Assembly: GCF_011075055.1 (NCBI RefSeq)
Contig: NC_058150.1
Coordinates: forward strand, 4,030,001-4,094,000
Length of the DNA stretch: 64,000 nt
Source of the DNA: Mangifera indica
Taxonomy: Eukaryota > Streptophyta > Magnoliopsida > Sapindales > Anacardiaceae
Reading direction: 5' to 3'
The notes under the pieces were generated by a model. The model worked only from the letters and a program-made list of their open reading frames with translations. It was not told where the DNA came from and made no database searches. Shown here piece after piece: positions 43,561 to 55,700 of the stretch. Positions within the stretch are counted from its first letter, which is position 1, and every line of letters starts with the position of its first letter. The position numbers were made by a program, and so were the translations under genes.

Positions 43561-44689
43561 ATTTAAGGTGTTGGGTTTCCACCCCAATCTGTGGGCTGAA
43601 AATGTTTGTCGTTTTACTCAAGGAGATTAGGAATTATGATCGTGGGACCCTGATTAAGATTAAACAAATCAACCCCACTACACTAATCAGTGCAATACAA
43701 TTTTATATATGTAAAAGGCTTATCCAATGGGCTAGCAAGGGTGTGCCATTTTTGGCTTTTGATTAAACTAATTAATCTGCCTTTAATGATAATATTCTTT
43801 AATTAACATATTAAATACCACTGATGTTGTTGAATACTTTAAATTTTTCCTGCTCGTTGATCTAGACTAACTCTGTCTTCACAACTATCCAAATTATACC
43901 TAGCAGTTTGATTATGGACATAAATTTTATTTCTTCTTCAAAAACCTGGATAATCAGGTTAATAATACTAATTTATGAATAATAATTACAAGACTAAAAC
44001 GTCACAGTATTTGGTTGGCATTAAAACTTGTAAATTAATTAAATAATTAGTCAACGAAAATTACACATCCCACCTTATTGGTCTTCGTTTCTTTTGAGAA
44101 CGAAAAAACATAAACTAAAAAATAATTCCACTATTATTAATTAGTTGTACTCAATGATTTTGAAGTCAAGCCAGTGGTCAAATTAGTTGTTCTACTGATT
44201 CGATTGGTTTAAATTATTATATATATTTTTAAATAATATCAAATATTTATTATATTTTTTAAATATAAAATATAATTTTAAATATATTAATTAAATAATT
44301 AACAATTTATTATACTAATAAAAAAAAACCTAAAACATTTATCAGAATTGATTAAATTTTAAACTAATCAATATTTTTTATAAATAAACTAAATTATGAA
44401 AATGAATAAGATTATAAATTAGTTTAAAGTTTAATCGATCAAACCAATTAATTTAAATCGGTTTTAAAAATACTAATTTTATTATTTTATCTATATAAAT
44501 TAGTGGATCTTAACGTGATAATTTATATCCAAAATTCAAAAGAAAAAGAAAAAAACCCAATTAATTTCAAATCCCACCAAACCAAAGATTTGGTGAAAAT
44601 TTATGTCCAGTGTGCTGGATTCCCTCGTGCCTTAATCCCAAAAAATGAATAAAAACAAAAGAGTAATAATTTACAAATCTAATTTTGTT

Positions 44690-44775
44690 ATATATTTTAT
44701 TTATATAAATAACATATTATTATATAATTAAATATTATTTTATTTTTAATTTAAAATTATAAAAATTACAAAAAC
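44690..44775. repeat. AT-rich dispersed element, family A copy 10 (partial)
   Basis: Contains TATAATTAAATATTATTTTA, then TTTTTAATTTAAAATTAT, nearly identical to 52525-52567. The right half is missing. Confidence 0.5.
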
Positions 44776-46400
44776 CTTTTCGAAGTGATTTACTTGATTA
44801 TTTCTCTCCAGCGAGGCTCTCCCACGCTCTCAGCCAGTGCGTCAACAACATAAATTATAAAAATTTAAAAAATAAAAACCATGACTTTGGCTCTGCAAAA
44901 AATAAATTGTTTATGGCTTCCACGGACGGAGAGAAGGAAGAAAGAACTCAACACTAGAGAAACAGAAAGACTCAAATAGAACACAACACTGAACACACTG
45001 TATCTTAAAGTTGACGCTTTTTTCGTTTCGAAAACCATTCGTGGGTTTTGGTGATGATAGCGGTGAGAACAATTCTGAATATATTATTAATATTTTCAAC
45101 TTTGTAATCCCCACAATATGTTAAATTAAGCTTAAATTTCCAGCAAATGGGCTGCCTTCATGTCATTTAACTCTGTCACAAATGGCCTCTCACTCGCACT
45201 TTCACTCTGCTTTTTAATTATAATAACTCTAAGCTTTCATTTTCTTCTTCTCTTTCTTCCTTTATCACTCCTCCTCTTCCTCCTACGACTACTTCAAACT
45301 CTTAAACCTTCGTTCTCCCTAACTGTTTGTTTATGTATTAACAACTCAAGAATATAACCGTCCCTTCTTTTACTTCTTCCTTTGACTTGACTTCAAACTT
45401 CCCTTACCTGGTGTGTCTTCTCTTTCATCTCATTCACTATGTCCTCATCTTATTTGTACATCTGTTTCAACATGTCATTTCGTGGTGCATGTGTTTATTA
45501 TGTATGTATCTATTTTCAGTTGCCAATCAGCTCATGCTATAAATGATTCTTCTTTCTTTCTTCCGTCTTAATACTTCTGCTTATGGGTTCTTGTTGTTAT
45601 TCTTTTTCAGAAAGCATGCGTGTAGTTTCCATTTGAATGTGTTCAACTCATGCATGAAATTGGTAGTTAATGGTTTTTTCTTCAGTTATTTCCTGAGTTT
45701 ATTTTATGATGAAGATTTGTCTCACTTTAAAAGAGGAGTTTGATCAACTCATGCCAGGAAAAGGTCTTTATGGCATCTCTAGTAGCGTCTTGTTGGATGA
45801 TGATTATTTTTCTAAGGTTTATATCAACATGCACCCATCTCTAATAAAATCATCAATCCATGATACAGAAATGGTCAGATGGTCACAATTTTCCATCTTG
45901 CCTATGAGAATTTATAGATTTTTAGAGTCTTTAACTTGAAAATTGTTTAGATAACTGTTATTTCCTTAATAGATCTGCATCGATGTGCCTATATTCATCC
46001 CCCTCTCTGTAATTTTGATCATGCACGTATTTTTTTTTTCTGGTTTTGATTCTTGCAGGTTACTTTTGCCCACAGTTTTTCACCAGTTGTGTGCGTATTT
46101 GTAGACAGAAAAATAGCACTTGAATTATTTATTGATCCATGATAATCTTCTTTAGGTTATAGTTTCTCTGTTTTTCTTTTTTGTGGTTTTTTATTTTCAA
46201 AGGAGGATATTTACCTAATATTAACTCATGGGTTGAGGTTATATATCACTTGATGGTTTAGTGTTCACTTTGAGGTTTTAATTTTTCATGTTCTTTTTCT
46301 CCAAGTGAGAACAAGTTATTTGATTGATTATGATTGATTGGGGTTGAGTTTTTCACTTACCAATTTGGCAGAAATTTGAGGTCTAGAACTCTTCTGATCG

Positions 46401-47642
46401 ATGTCAAGGGACAGAGAAATCGAGGGCGAAGAAGGTAGAGAGGATTTGTGCATAAATGATCGGGACATCTTGGAAGGATGGGTGCTTGTTGGGGATAGTA
46501 GTGATGACCATCTGGTCAGTTCACCAAAAAGGACAAAGCTCTGTGAGAGTAGGCTTCATGGTTCTGCAGGTGAAGAACCTCAGGATGCAGATTATTCCTT
46601 TGTTCCCTCCCTCAATTATGACATGGAGAATCTAATTGTCGCCCGTGTTCCAGTAGGAGAACACTGGAAGTTTTATTCGGTGAACAAGCGATTTTTCTAT
46701 CTTATGAAGAGTGGAGAACTCCTCAAGATTAGAAAGGCATTTGGGTTTGAAGAAACAACTGTGTTCATGTTTGCAAGTGGCCATAGCAGTTGGTGGGCAT
46801 TTGACAGACAGTTTAAGTCTGGTCGAATGCTTCCAGAATTACCATCAGAACTGTGCTTTAAATTGGGAGATAAGGAATCACTTTGTGCTGGAACTCACCT
46901 CATTGTTTCAGGTAAGGAGGTAGATGGTGGTGTTGTCTGGAGGTATGAGTCAGAAACAAACAAATGGTCCAAGGGTCCTTCCATGATAAGTCCCCGGTGC
47001 TTATTTGCGTCTGCTACCTGTGGCACCTTTGCATATGTAGCCGGTGGGCTTGGGTTGGAGGCTGGTTGTGGCGTCTTAAATACTGCAGAGGGGTACAATC
47101 CACAGACAAAATCATGGGATCAACTTGCAGACATGAATAAACAGCGAAAGCTTTGCTCAGGCTGTTATATGGATAATAAGTTTTATGTAATCGGTGGGCG
47201 AAATCAGGACAATCAGCCTCTTGATTGTGGAGAGTGCTACGATGAATGTAAAAAGGAATGGAAACTAATTCCAGGGATGCTGAAAGACTTTCCAGCTGAG
47301 ACTTTCCAGTCGCCGCCCCTTATTGCTGTGGTGAATAATGAGCTCTATTCACTTGAGACATCTTCGAATGAATTAAGGGTGTATCTGAAAAAGAGCAACT
47401 CATGGAAGAACTTAGGATTGGTTCCTGTAAGAGCTGATGTTAATAGAGGATGGGGTGTAGCATTCAAGTCACTGGGCAATGAGCTGCTTGTAATTGGTGC
47501 ATCTGCAGCTTCTCATGACAGTATGAGCATATACACATGCTGTCCCAAATCTGATTCCAAGGAATTGCAATGGAGACTTCTCGAGTGCGGCCAGAACCCA
47601 CTTAGTCATTTTATTCACAACTGTTCTGTTATGATAGGATGA
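46401..47642 (+). CDS. TML: Kelch-repeat (F-box/kelch-like) protein, TML/HOLT type, miR2111 target
   Basis: Single coding exon of 413 codons. An acidic N-terminus is followed by a weak F-box-like segment (LIVARVPVGEHWKFYSVNKR, about residues 77-96) and then a galactose-oxidase/kelch beta-propeller (about 120-400). Repeats such as SKGPSMISPRCLFASATCG and DQLADMNKQRKLCSGCYM carry the usual GG and W positions (FAYVAGG, FYVIGGR). The family includes legume TOO MUCH LOVE, which acts in roots to restrict nodulation, and Arabidopsis At3g27150; both are repressed by shoot-derived miR2111. A near-perfect miR2111 site lies in the coding region at 46574-46594. As an F-box-type protein it may act in ubiquitin ligase complexes; this is inferred. 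The neighbour bS21c gene matches the Arabidopsis order (from memory). In a non-legume the role would be in systemic nutrient/lateral-root signalling. Confidence 0.9.
   Translation: MSRDREIEGEEGREDLCINDRDILEGWVLVGDSSDDHLVSSPKRTKLCESRLHGSAGEEPQDADYSFVPSLNYDMENLIVARVPVGEHWKFYSVNKRFFYLMKSGELLKIRKAFGFEETTVFMFASGHSSWWAFDRQFKSGRMLPELPSELCFKLGDKESLCAGTHLIVSGKEVDGGVVWRYESETNKWSKGPSMISPRCLFASATCGTFAYVAGGLGLEAGCGVLNTAEGYNPQTKSWDQLADMNKQRKLCSGCYMDNKFYVIGGRNQDNQPLDCGECYDECKKEWKLIPGMLKDFPAETFQSPPLIAVVNNELYSLETSSNELRVYLKKSNSWKNLGLVPVRADVNRGWGVAFKSLGNELLVIGASAASHDSMSIYTCCPKSDSKELQWRLLECGQNPLSHFIHNCSVMIG
46574..46594 (+). promoter_or_regulatory. miR2111 target site in coding sequence
   Basis: The transcript reads AGAACCTCAGGATGCAGATT followed by A. 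From memory, miR2111 begins UAAUCUGCAUCCUGAGGU; positions 1-19 of the miRNA pair perfectly here and only the two 3'-most positions mismatch. The expected slice site is opposite miRNA nucleotides 10-11. The site encodes roughly residues 58-65 (EEPQDADY). Confidence 0.85.
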
Positions 47643-49431
47643 AGGAGTTTCTAAATAAACACTAGGCTCTACTGATAGGGAGTTTTGTGTGGCATTTCTA
47701 TTGTCTTGTTATGTTTTGCAAGAGGTGTCCCTTCAAACTTCCATATGATATTTTGAACCTTGCTCATCTTCACCTTCAACTCCAGTTAGTTTTCCTGTTC
47801 TGATGGATTGAGAAACATATGTCAGATGTTTTGATTGATTGTGCAAATTAATTTTGCTTCAGCAAAATGACTGCAAGTACTTTCAACATCAATAGACAAA
47901 AACCATGGTGGGATTTGGCATCAAAGATATGTGATTTTCCCCTCAAGTTTATAATTGCAGAGGGTGGTTTAATTATTTTGCAACCTGAAGACTTTCACAC
48001 CAACAGTTCTGCAGTTCTGTTCAACACAGAACCTTGGTCATCCAAAAAGAAATAGAAACTTGAAAAACATTAAAGATTCCAATTCAGCAAGCAATGCAAA
48101 TATGCGGAATTAGTGCCTAAGCAACATAGTTTTGGTGTTTGCAAGATCAAAATATCAAAGAAGTACAGCGGAGTGTAAAACAAAAAACTTGATGTTCACT
48201 CGAAAACAATATCAAGATCAGAGTATTAGATTTAATATGATTTAACACAAAACAGAGAGTGTTTGGAATTCTTTTACTTGCGCGGATGATTCCTTCACTT
48301 GCTATATTTTCCTTTCGTCAAAAGGATTAACCCCACTCTTCCGGGACTATGATTTTTTGGAAAAGAGTGTTTCGCGCATGGTGACAAATAATAATAAACA
48401 AAATCTCTCATTTTTCAACTTAATTTCACACACCACCGATTCTAGACCTATTTCAACTCATTACCAAATTTCATACAAAACATAAATGGTTCAAACTATT
48501 TCCTAAAAAACCTCAATCAAAGAAACAATCTTTTAAAATATATGAAATCTAAGTAGAAATATTCAAATTTTGACATTACGAACAATATAATATCATAAAA
48601 ATTTATATACTTACCTTTTTATCTATTTATAATCATAAAAAAAGACCGAAATCATCGGAAAACTTACTGAAAATTAATGTGTGATTTATTTTTAGTACGT
48701 TCATTTTCCAAGTGGGTTTTCAATTGTAGAAAATGAATTCGAAATTTGTTTACCTACCGTGGTGGAACTTATAGAGAGTTGGTTAATTTCATATACACCC
48801 CCTAAATTTGGTCGATGTACTTTTATTTTCGTGTTAAACAATTTAAAAACCCGATGTCAACACGGTCCGTACGATTCGAGTGTCCAAGTGCGCATCGCGT
48901 AGAAGGAAACAAAGGGAGAAGAAAAAGCCACAAGACAAGACCAAACCAAATTAAAAAGAAAAAAAAAATTTCTGAAGTCCCTTTATCCATCGCCGGGTCT
49001 TTAAGTCTTCACTCAGTCGGACGCTGAGCGAACGACCGAAGTCAGTTTGCTGTCACTTTTGTAAGAATTGTCGTATTTGTTTTAACATTTCAACTTCATT
49101 TGAAAATTTTGATAATCACTTTACCATCTTGAACCCACGATTCTCCCTTTTTCTGCCACAATTAATCATTTTTGTTTTTGCACTAGTTGGATTTAGGTGT
49201 TTGTTACTGGAATTTAATTTCTAAAGTTTCAATTTTTAAGGGTTTTAAATTTGTTTAGTGTTGTGGGTATTAGGGTTTTGCTGAAAATTCAACTTGGGTT
49301 TGTGTATGTTTTCTGGGTTTTAGATTTGGTAACTGATTTCAGCTGCTATGCTTATATAAAGTTTAGATTTTGTTGGTGATTAGATTTTTTTTTTTCCTCT
49401 TCTGCTGGGTGTGATAATTTGTTAAATAGTA
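47643..49431. other. Intergenic: kelch 3' UTR to SNF12 promoter and leader
   Basis: The first 200 bases are probable 3' UTR. The small frame 47867-48055 has no domain. A GC-richer stretch at about 48860-49060 is likely the promoter-proximal region and first leader exon of SNF12. GTAAGAATTG near 49060 could be a 5' UTR intron donor, and the pyrimidine-rich run before 49432 a possible acceptor region. Confidence 0.4.
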
Positions 49432-51563
49432 ATGTCTGTGAACAATAATAATAACCTACAAAAGAGCCATGGGGCATCTTCTTCGCCATTTGGTAATTCT
49501 GGAATGGGTAGTCTATCCATGCCAACAAACCCTAGTTTTGCACAGTCGCAAGCTCAGGCACAAATGGTTGCTGGTTTCCAAAACCAGTTTCAGTTGCAAG
49601 CCCAGGCTTTAGCTGCCTCAAAAATTCACGCTCAAGCAGCTCAGGCCCAGTTCCATGCTCAGTTACAAGCTCAAGGAATTTCCATTAACCAACTCCAGAA
49701 TTCTGGTATTGGAAATTTAGGTTCATCTTCGCCATCCAATCTAACTCCTGGCAGTGCAAATCTGAAAAGGATGCCTCAAAAGCCACCGGTGCGGCCACCT
49801 GGGGTTCCTATGGCAAACATGAGTTTCCCTTTGAAAACTATGGATCTTACAGCTGCTGCAAGAAGGAAGAGGCAGAAGCTTCCAGAGAAACAGTTACAAG
49901 ATAGAGTGGCAGCTATTCTGCCTGAATCTGCCTTGTATACTCAGCTCCTTGAGTTTGAGGCTCGTGTTGATTCTGCTTTGGCTAGAAAGAAGGTTGACAT
50001 TCAGGAGGCACTTAAGAACCCTCCTTGTGTACAGAAAACTCTGAGGATATATATCTACAATACTTTTGCCAATCAGATTAAAACAATTCCAAAGAAGCCA
50101 AATGCTGAGCCCCCTACCTGGACGCTTAAAATAATTGGGAGGATCTTGGAAGATGGGGCTGAACCAGACCAGCCTGGAATTGTTCAGAAATCTAATCCCT
50201 TGTACCCGAAATTCTCATCCTTCTTCAAGAGAGTAACTATCTCCTTGGACCAGAGACTATATCCCGACAACCATATCATTATTTGGGAGAATGCTCGATC
50301 ACCTGCACCCCAAGAGGGTTTTGAGGTAAAGAGAAAAGGGGATAAAGAGTTCACGGTAAACATTCGACTGGAAATGAATTATCTGCCTGAGAAATTTAAG
50401 CTTTCTCCAGCATTAACAGAAGTTCTTGGTATTGAGGTTGATACGCGCCCAAGAATTATAGCTGCAATTTGGCATTATGTGAAGGCTAGAAAACTGCAGA
50501 ACCCAAATGATCCATCATTCTTTAACTGTGATGTGCCACTACAGAAAGTATTTGGGGAAGAAAAGATGAAATTCACCATGGTTTCACAGAGGATATCACA
50601 TCATTTATCTCCTCCACAACCTATACATTTAGAGCACAAGATTAAGCTTTCTGGGAACAGTCCTGTGGGCAACGCATGCTATGATGTACTGGTTGATGTG
50701 CCTTTTCCAATACAGAGGGAATTGTCTGCTCTATTGGCCAATGCTGAGAAGAACAAAGAAATTGATCAGTGCGATGAAGCAATATGTGGTGCTATCAGGA
50801 AAATCCATGAGCACAGAAGGCGAAGGGCATTCTTCCTTGGGTTCAGTCAGTCTCCTGTTGAATTTATCAATGCATTGATTGAATCTCAGAGCAAAGATTT
50901 GAAGCTTTTGTCTGGAGAAGCTAGTCGAAGTGCTGAGAAAGAGCGCCGAGCAGATTTCTTCAACCAACCATGGTAAGTCATTTATGTCTTGTTTTGTCGA
51001 ATATTCGCTTGCACTATTTAAGACCCTACCATTTTAGGCACTGTCAAGTGTACAATAATAACTTCCAAATTTGATTGGCTTGATGGCAACCAATTATTGG
51101 ATTCACCATTTAATTTTAGCTGTAGGTTGTGCCCAATTCAAGGTGTAGCCATTCTTGTTGCATGGTTTGTATGGGATTACTTATGGCTGATTTGTGTGCG
51201 CTTTGCAGCATCACTTGATATTTAGTGTTCTCTAATGCATGATCACTGGCTCATCAAAGAATCAATCTATATGCCCTCTTTGTTTGAAAAAATACTCAGA
51301 GAGATTTGTTGTTTACTTTAACTGAGCACTCTTAAGATATGCCAACAGCTGTTTTAGATATCTGAGATAAATATTTAAATTTATTTTTAGCATGTTCTGC
51401 CAAATAAATAAATTACAATGAGAAAAGGAAAATAGTTTATGGAGTGACTTGCAAATTGCAATATTTAATTTTGTTTGGTGGTTCTAACAGGGTTGAAGAT
51501 GCTGTTATTCGTTACTTGAATCGGAAACCAACTGCCGGAAGTGATGCTCCTGGAAGCACTTAA
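49432..51563 (+). CDS. SNF12: SWI/SNF complex component SNF12 homologue (BAF60/CHC1), SWIB domain
   Basis: Accessory subunit of plant SWI/SNF (BRM/SYD-type) chromatin remodelling complexes in the nucleus. Two exons, 49432-50972 and 51491-51563 (1614 nt, 537 aa). The last exon encodes only the final 24 residues ([20 protein letters not shown] and a few more). The N-terminus is Asn/Gln/Ala-rich and low-complexity, with a QAQ-rich helix at about 39-82. A basic patch ([13 protein letters not shown], about 144-156) may be nuclear-targeting. The BAF60 core follows, including [16 protein letters not shown]. The SWIB/MDM2 domain lies at about 318-400 ([20 protein letters not shown] onward). A C-terminal helical region runs about 430-510. 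Length is close to that of Arabidopsis CHC1 (At5g14170; paralogue At3g01890, from memory). The start at 49432 is the first ATG in frame. Confidence 0.94.
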
Positions 51564-51932
51564 GTCAAGGATTCTGGAGCTGTTGATTGGCTACTGTTTC
51601 ATTAATTCTACTCACTTGTTGTCGTAGAACGTCTTACTTTCGGCATATGGAAATAGCACACTTATATCTCATTACTATGGAAGATGGCCACGTGGAGACT
51701 TGGTCTGTGTTTGTAGAACCAGAAAAATATGCTCTGTAGTTTGGTTAGGCGTAACTGTCATTTTTTTACTCATCAGGTTCAATGAAAAAGTTTGTGACAG
51801 TGGATATCTTTACTTCAGTTCATAATTTACTAGAGGTGGTCGTTGTGTTATTCAAAACTCTCATGACATTTTGAGCTTATGATCCACAACCGTGTGATGC
51901 GATGTATACTGTGACGAAAAGTATAAACCTCT

Positions 51933-52418
51933 AAGAGGGCGTTTGATTTGGGTAATATTTTATTATCAAAATAGAAAGATTATCGTGAAGATAGATTACT
52001 TAGAAGATTACTGGGTATAAATGATTACTATGTTTGACAAAATTTGATAGGTATAAATAATTATTGTGTTTGGTTAAAGGTAATAAAAGATTACTAGTAA
52101 ATTATTTTACTTAAATGTCTTTGAATATAATTATTTTTAAATATTTTTTATATTATTTATCATATTAATTAAAAATAAATTTATTTTTATTTTAAAAAAT
52201 AAATAATAATATAATTATAATAAAATCAAGATTACTTTGGTAATCTTTAAATACCTAAGGTGGTGAAGGTGTTATTCAGATTACTATTTATATTATTTGT
52301 CACGTCAGCATTGATAGTAGAAGATTACTGTAATATTTTATTACTGATAAATCAAACAAGAGAATAAAATATATATTATTAAGATAATCTTTGATAACTT
52401 GAATCAAACGCCTCTTAA
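51933..52418. mobile_element. Small TIR element, family B (MITE-like), copy 2
   Basis: The left terminus is AAGAGGGCGTTTGATTTGGG. The complement of the right terminus is AAGAGGCGTTTGATTCAAG, an imperfect terminal inverted repeat of about 20 bp. The flanks give TAA on the left and TTAA on the right, compatible with a 3-bp TWA target duplication as in PIF/Harbinger (Tourist-like) MITEs, but the duplication is not exact enough to be sure. The interior has many copies of the word AGATTACT. No coding capacity. Related to 7331-7780. Confidence 0.65.
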
Positions 52419-52479
52419 GTCATAAATCGTAAGCCATGAATAAATCTTAAATTGTGAATCATAAATAAATCTTATATTT

Positions 52480-52630
52480 TAATAGTAATATTATGTATAT
52501 TTATTTTAAATATATAAATAAATATATCATATAATTAAATATTATTTTATTTTTAATTTAAAATCATTAAGTTATATTATGACATATAAGTATATATATT
52601 TATAGGTATAGTTTTAACTAAAATTGTATA
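52480..52630. repeat. AT-rich dispersed element, family A copy 11
   Basis: Contains ATAATTAAATATTATTTTAT, then TTTTAATTTAAAATCATTAA, then ATATTATGACATATAAGTAT. This is the clearest full-length member of the family. Ends near ATTATGTATAT on the left and TATAGGTATAG on the right. Confidence 0.5.
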
Positions 52631-52792
52631 AACCCCTGAATTAATTACAATTTTTTTTAAATAAGCCATACCTACAATGGCCGTCTCGTAATTTCACGAA
52701 ACAAGAGGGTTATTTCCTCTCGGCACAATGCCGTCGAAGTGTATAAACACCGAATCGAAAACCCTCAGAACCAAAATAATAAACAAAGAAAG

Positions 52793-55700
52793 ATGGCGGG
52801 AAAAGAAATTAAAAAACAAGCATTCTCCTCTCCATTACTCAAACCGCGAGAAATGGAAGAAGATAACTCGAGAGACGCTCCACAAGCGACGCCGTGTTGG
52901 AGGAAGCAAGTAGACGACAACCTCAAGCGCCTCCATTCTCTTTGTTTCGGCGCCGATCACTTCCTCCAGAAGCGCGACTTCTCTTCAGCTCAGCTCCTCG
53001 GCCTCCAGCTCCTCGGCTTTCTTGAATCACAATCTCTCTCCGAAGTCGATGAGCTCCTCACTCGTCCCATCCGCCGTGAAGCTGTCGCCAAACTCGACGT
53101 GGCTCGGTTCGCCCTCGTTCAAGACTCAGATCGGTAAGTGTACTTATTTGCTTATTACAGATTATAAATTCAGCTTATTAGGTTCGAATTTTGTTAACTA
53201 TCTTTGTCATTAGTGATTTAGTGTTCATACTAATTAAAGAGTGAGAAGCCTTGTAATCTGTCCGTATTTTAAATTGTGTATATATATAATTAGGAAACTT
53301 GTGGGCTTTTGTGGAGGGTTGTCTAAATTGAAGTTAAATTAATCGTTGAAGCTATTAATTGGAGTGTAGTTTATTAGGTTTATTGTTAACAATGATGACG
53401 ATTGACTTAGATTGGAGTTTATAGTGAAAGATGGCATCGCTTAAGGATTCTGGTTTAAATACTGTTGAAATTGTCTTTTGCTGTGAAAAAATGCCAGCAT
53501 TCTGGCAAACACTTTAACTTAGATTGGAGTGTATTGGCAGTGACTACACATGTATGTTGAGTGCTTCTTTTCATTTCATTATATATGCTGGTCAATTTTT
53601 ATGCTGATAATGTATCTCCAATGTACTCTCAGCCGAGCTTTTGAACAGGCAGGCATAGCACCTGGTCATGCTTTTAGCTTGAAAGGAGATATAGACGTTG
53701 AGAAGATTAAGCAGTCAAAATATTTTCGCACCAATCTTCAACGATATAATGAAAGGGCTACCAGTGAATTGGTAGGAAACACAAATACATTTTCTCTTTC
53801 GTTGATTTGACCTTCTAATTACCTAAAGCAGTGAACAGAGAATCCTAATCTGATTTTAACTTTTTATTTTTTTTTATCATTATGGTCCTGGAATTGATTT
53901 TGTCATGAATTGTTTGTAGGACCCTTTTTTAATTTGGGTCTTATATGTTTAGCTCTCACATCCACCAGAACATTATGTGTTAAGCAAATGATAAGGTAAA
54001 TTAATCAGTCTTTAATTGTCTCAGGGAGAGCAATCAGACATTCAGGAAAAATTGATTGACAAGGAATCAAAAGTTATGACACAAGCAAAGCTGACCTCTT
54101 TATATGGAAACATCACAAAGGCAAATAATGGCTCATATAAGAGTGGATTTGGCTCCAGAAGTAGAAGTTCTGAAGACTGCATGATTGTAGAAAAGGCTTG
54201 CTCCAATTCAAACCTTTCTAAGGGTCATGGTCCCTCTGATTTTCTTAATCTTGAAGGGGAAGAAAGAGGTCATAGAAATAATCTAGGGATGAAACGAGCA
54301 CATGTTGAAATTAGTAGCCCCAGAAACAGTAGTGTAAAGTCACCATCAAGTGTTGAAATAGTTAGTAATGATGCTTCTACGAACGGATTTGTGACTGCAA
54401 GAACAAAATTGGTATTTTAATTTTACTTTGAGCATTTTCTCTTTGTTACTTGTTGTGACTATACAAGCCATGAGGGTTTTTTATTTTTACTTTTTTTCTA
54501 CTGGCTGAAATACTGTCAATCCATATGTAGAGTTTGACACCTTTCTCTGTTGCACAGGATGGGGATGATGTTAAGGTTTCATTTATACCAGCTGAAGGAG
54601 AACCATACTGATAATCATGTGCATTCCATATGTCTAGGCCTTTAGAGACTGAGGAATAGCAATGAGAATGAATATGATCTCTAGGGGAATGAACTTTTTT
54701 CTTTTTTTGCAATAGTTTTGGAAGTTTTAGTAGTTTTTTGTTAGCTTGTATTTCATCCACAAGTAGCAAATGCTCATTGTTGAAATACTTTTTTCTGTCA
54801 TAGGAGATGGATGTAAGGCAAAGGCGAGGGCAGGTGGGATCATCAGGTGCTTCAGAATCCCCTCAAAATGAGAGCAGTCCAACAATTAGGGGTCATGGTG
54901 TGAAATCATATGGAATTTCACGCCGTGGAGTTCGTGGTAGTTTTGTTCCCCCTATTAGATCAAATGGGAACAATGTTGGAAACATGACTTCAAGGGCTGC
55001 TGGAAAGAATGATGATGCATTGGATGACTCAACGAAGGCATGGTGAGTATAAATTTTCCATTCTTATAGGGAGTGAATAATATCCTTATTCACACTTGAT
55101 AGAATTTAGTTTTTTCAGTTTTTATTTATTTTATACCTCATATCCTGGAAAGAGTTTCAATTATGAATATTTCATAATTTATGGTATATTGAAAGTGTTT
55201 TTGTAAAAGCATTGTCTTGTGAAAAACTTTCTGTAAAAGCACTAATTAGTGCTTTATGAATTAGTATCTATCAAGTAGTTGAAGAATTTTCCTTGTACAA
55301 GAAAAAAAGTTTTGAAAAGCACCTATCATATGCTTCTTGGAAACGTATTTTGATTTCTTTTGTTCCTGAAAAAAGATTTTATCTATTTCAATTAAATGTT
55401 CACTTTTTGACTGTTTAAAAGAGTCTTTTACTTTGTCAGAAGCTCTCTTACTGATTTTGATAACTTGTGGTAATAAGAGGCTTTTTCCATCTGTAAAAAT
55501 TTTCACGGGAAAACTGGTCTGCTCATTCTGCAATCAGGTTGCAGTTCTCCCATTTGACTAATCAAACAACAATGCATTTTGATTAGAATTGTAAAATTTA
55601 TGTATCAGTTATATAAAGTGTAAAAAAAATTGAAGCAATGATTAAAGAGGGCATGGCATGCCAGTTTTACACTGTTTGATCTTGTAACTATGGAAAACTT

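Larger units (their letters stand above)
42996..46400. other. Intergenic region and 5' leader of the kelch gene
   Basis: The left 150 bases are the bS21c promoter. AT-rich elements follow (43430-43560 and 44690-44775, plus a possible inverted-repeat element at about 44140-44490). From about 44900 the sequence becomes pyrimidine-rich and probably contains the first exon(s) and 5' UTR introns of the kelch gene. Plausible acceptors are TTCTTGCAG near 46059 and TTTGGCAG near 46371. Several ATGs occur upstream of 46401 in other frames, so the leader may contain uORFs. Transcript data would be needed to place the exons. Confidence 0.4.
51564..52792. other. Intergenic with two small repeats
   Basis: Holds the SNF12 3' UTR (to about 51850), a TIR element of family B (51933-52418), a family A element (about 52480-52630), and the short promoter and leader of FIGL1. 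An ATG at 52728 opens a frame that overlaps the FIGL1 start. Confidence 0.5.

Noticed and set aside
47867..48055. 62-codon frame after the kelch gene
   Set aside because: Has an ATG, but no domain, and lies in probable 3' flank.
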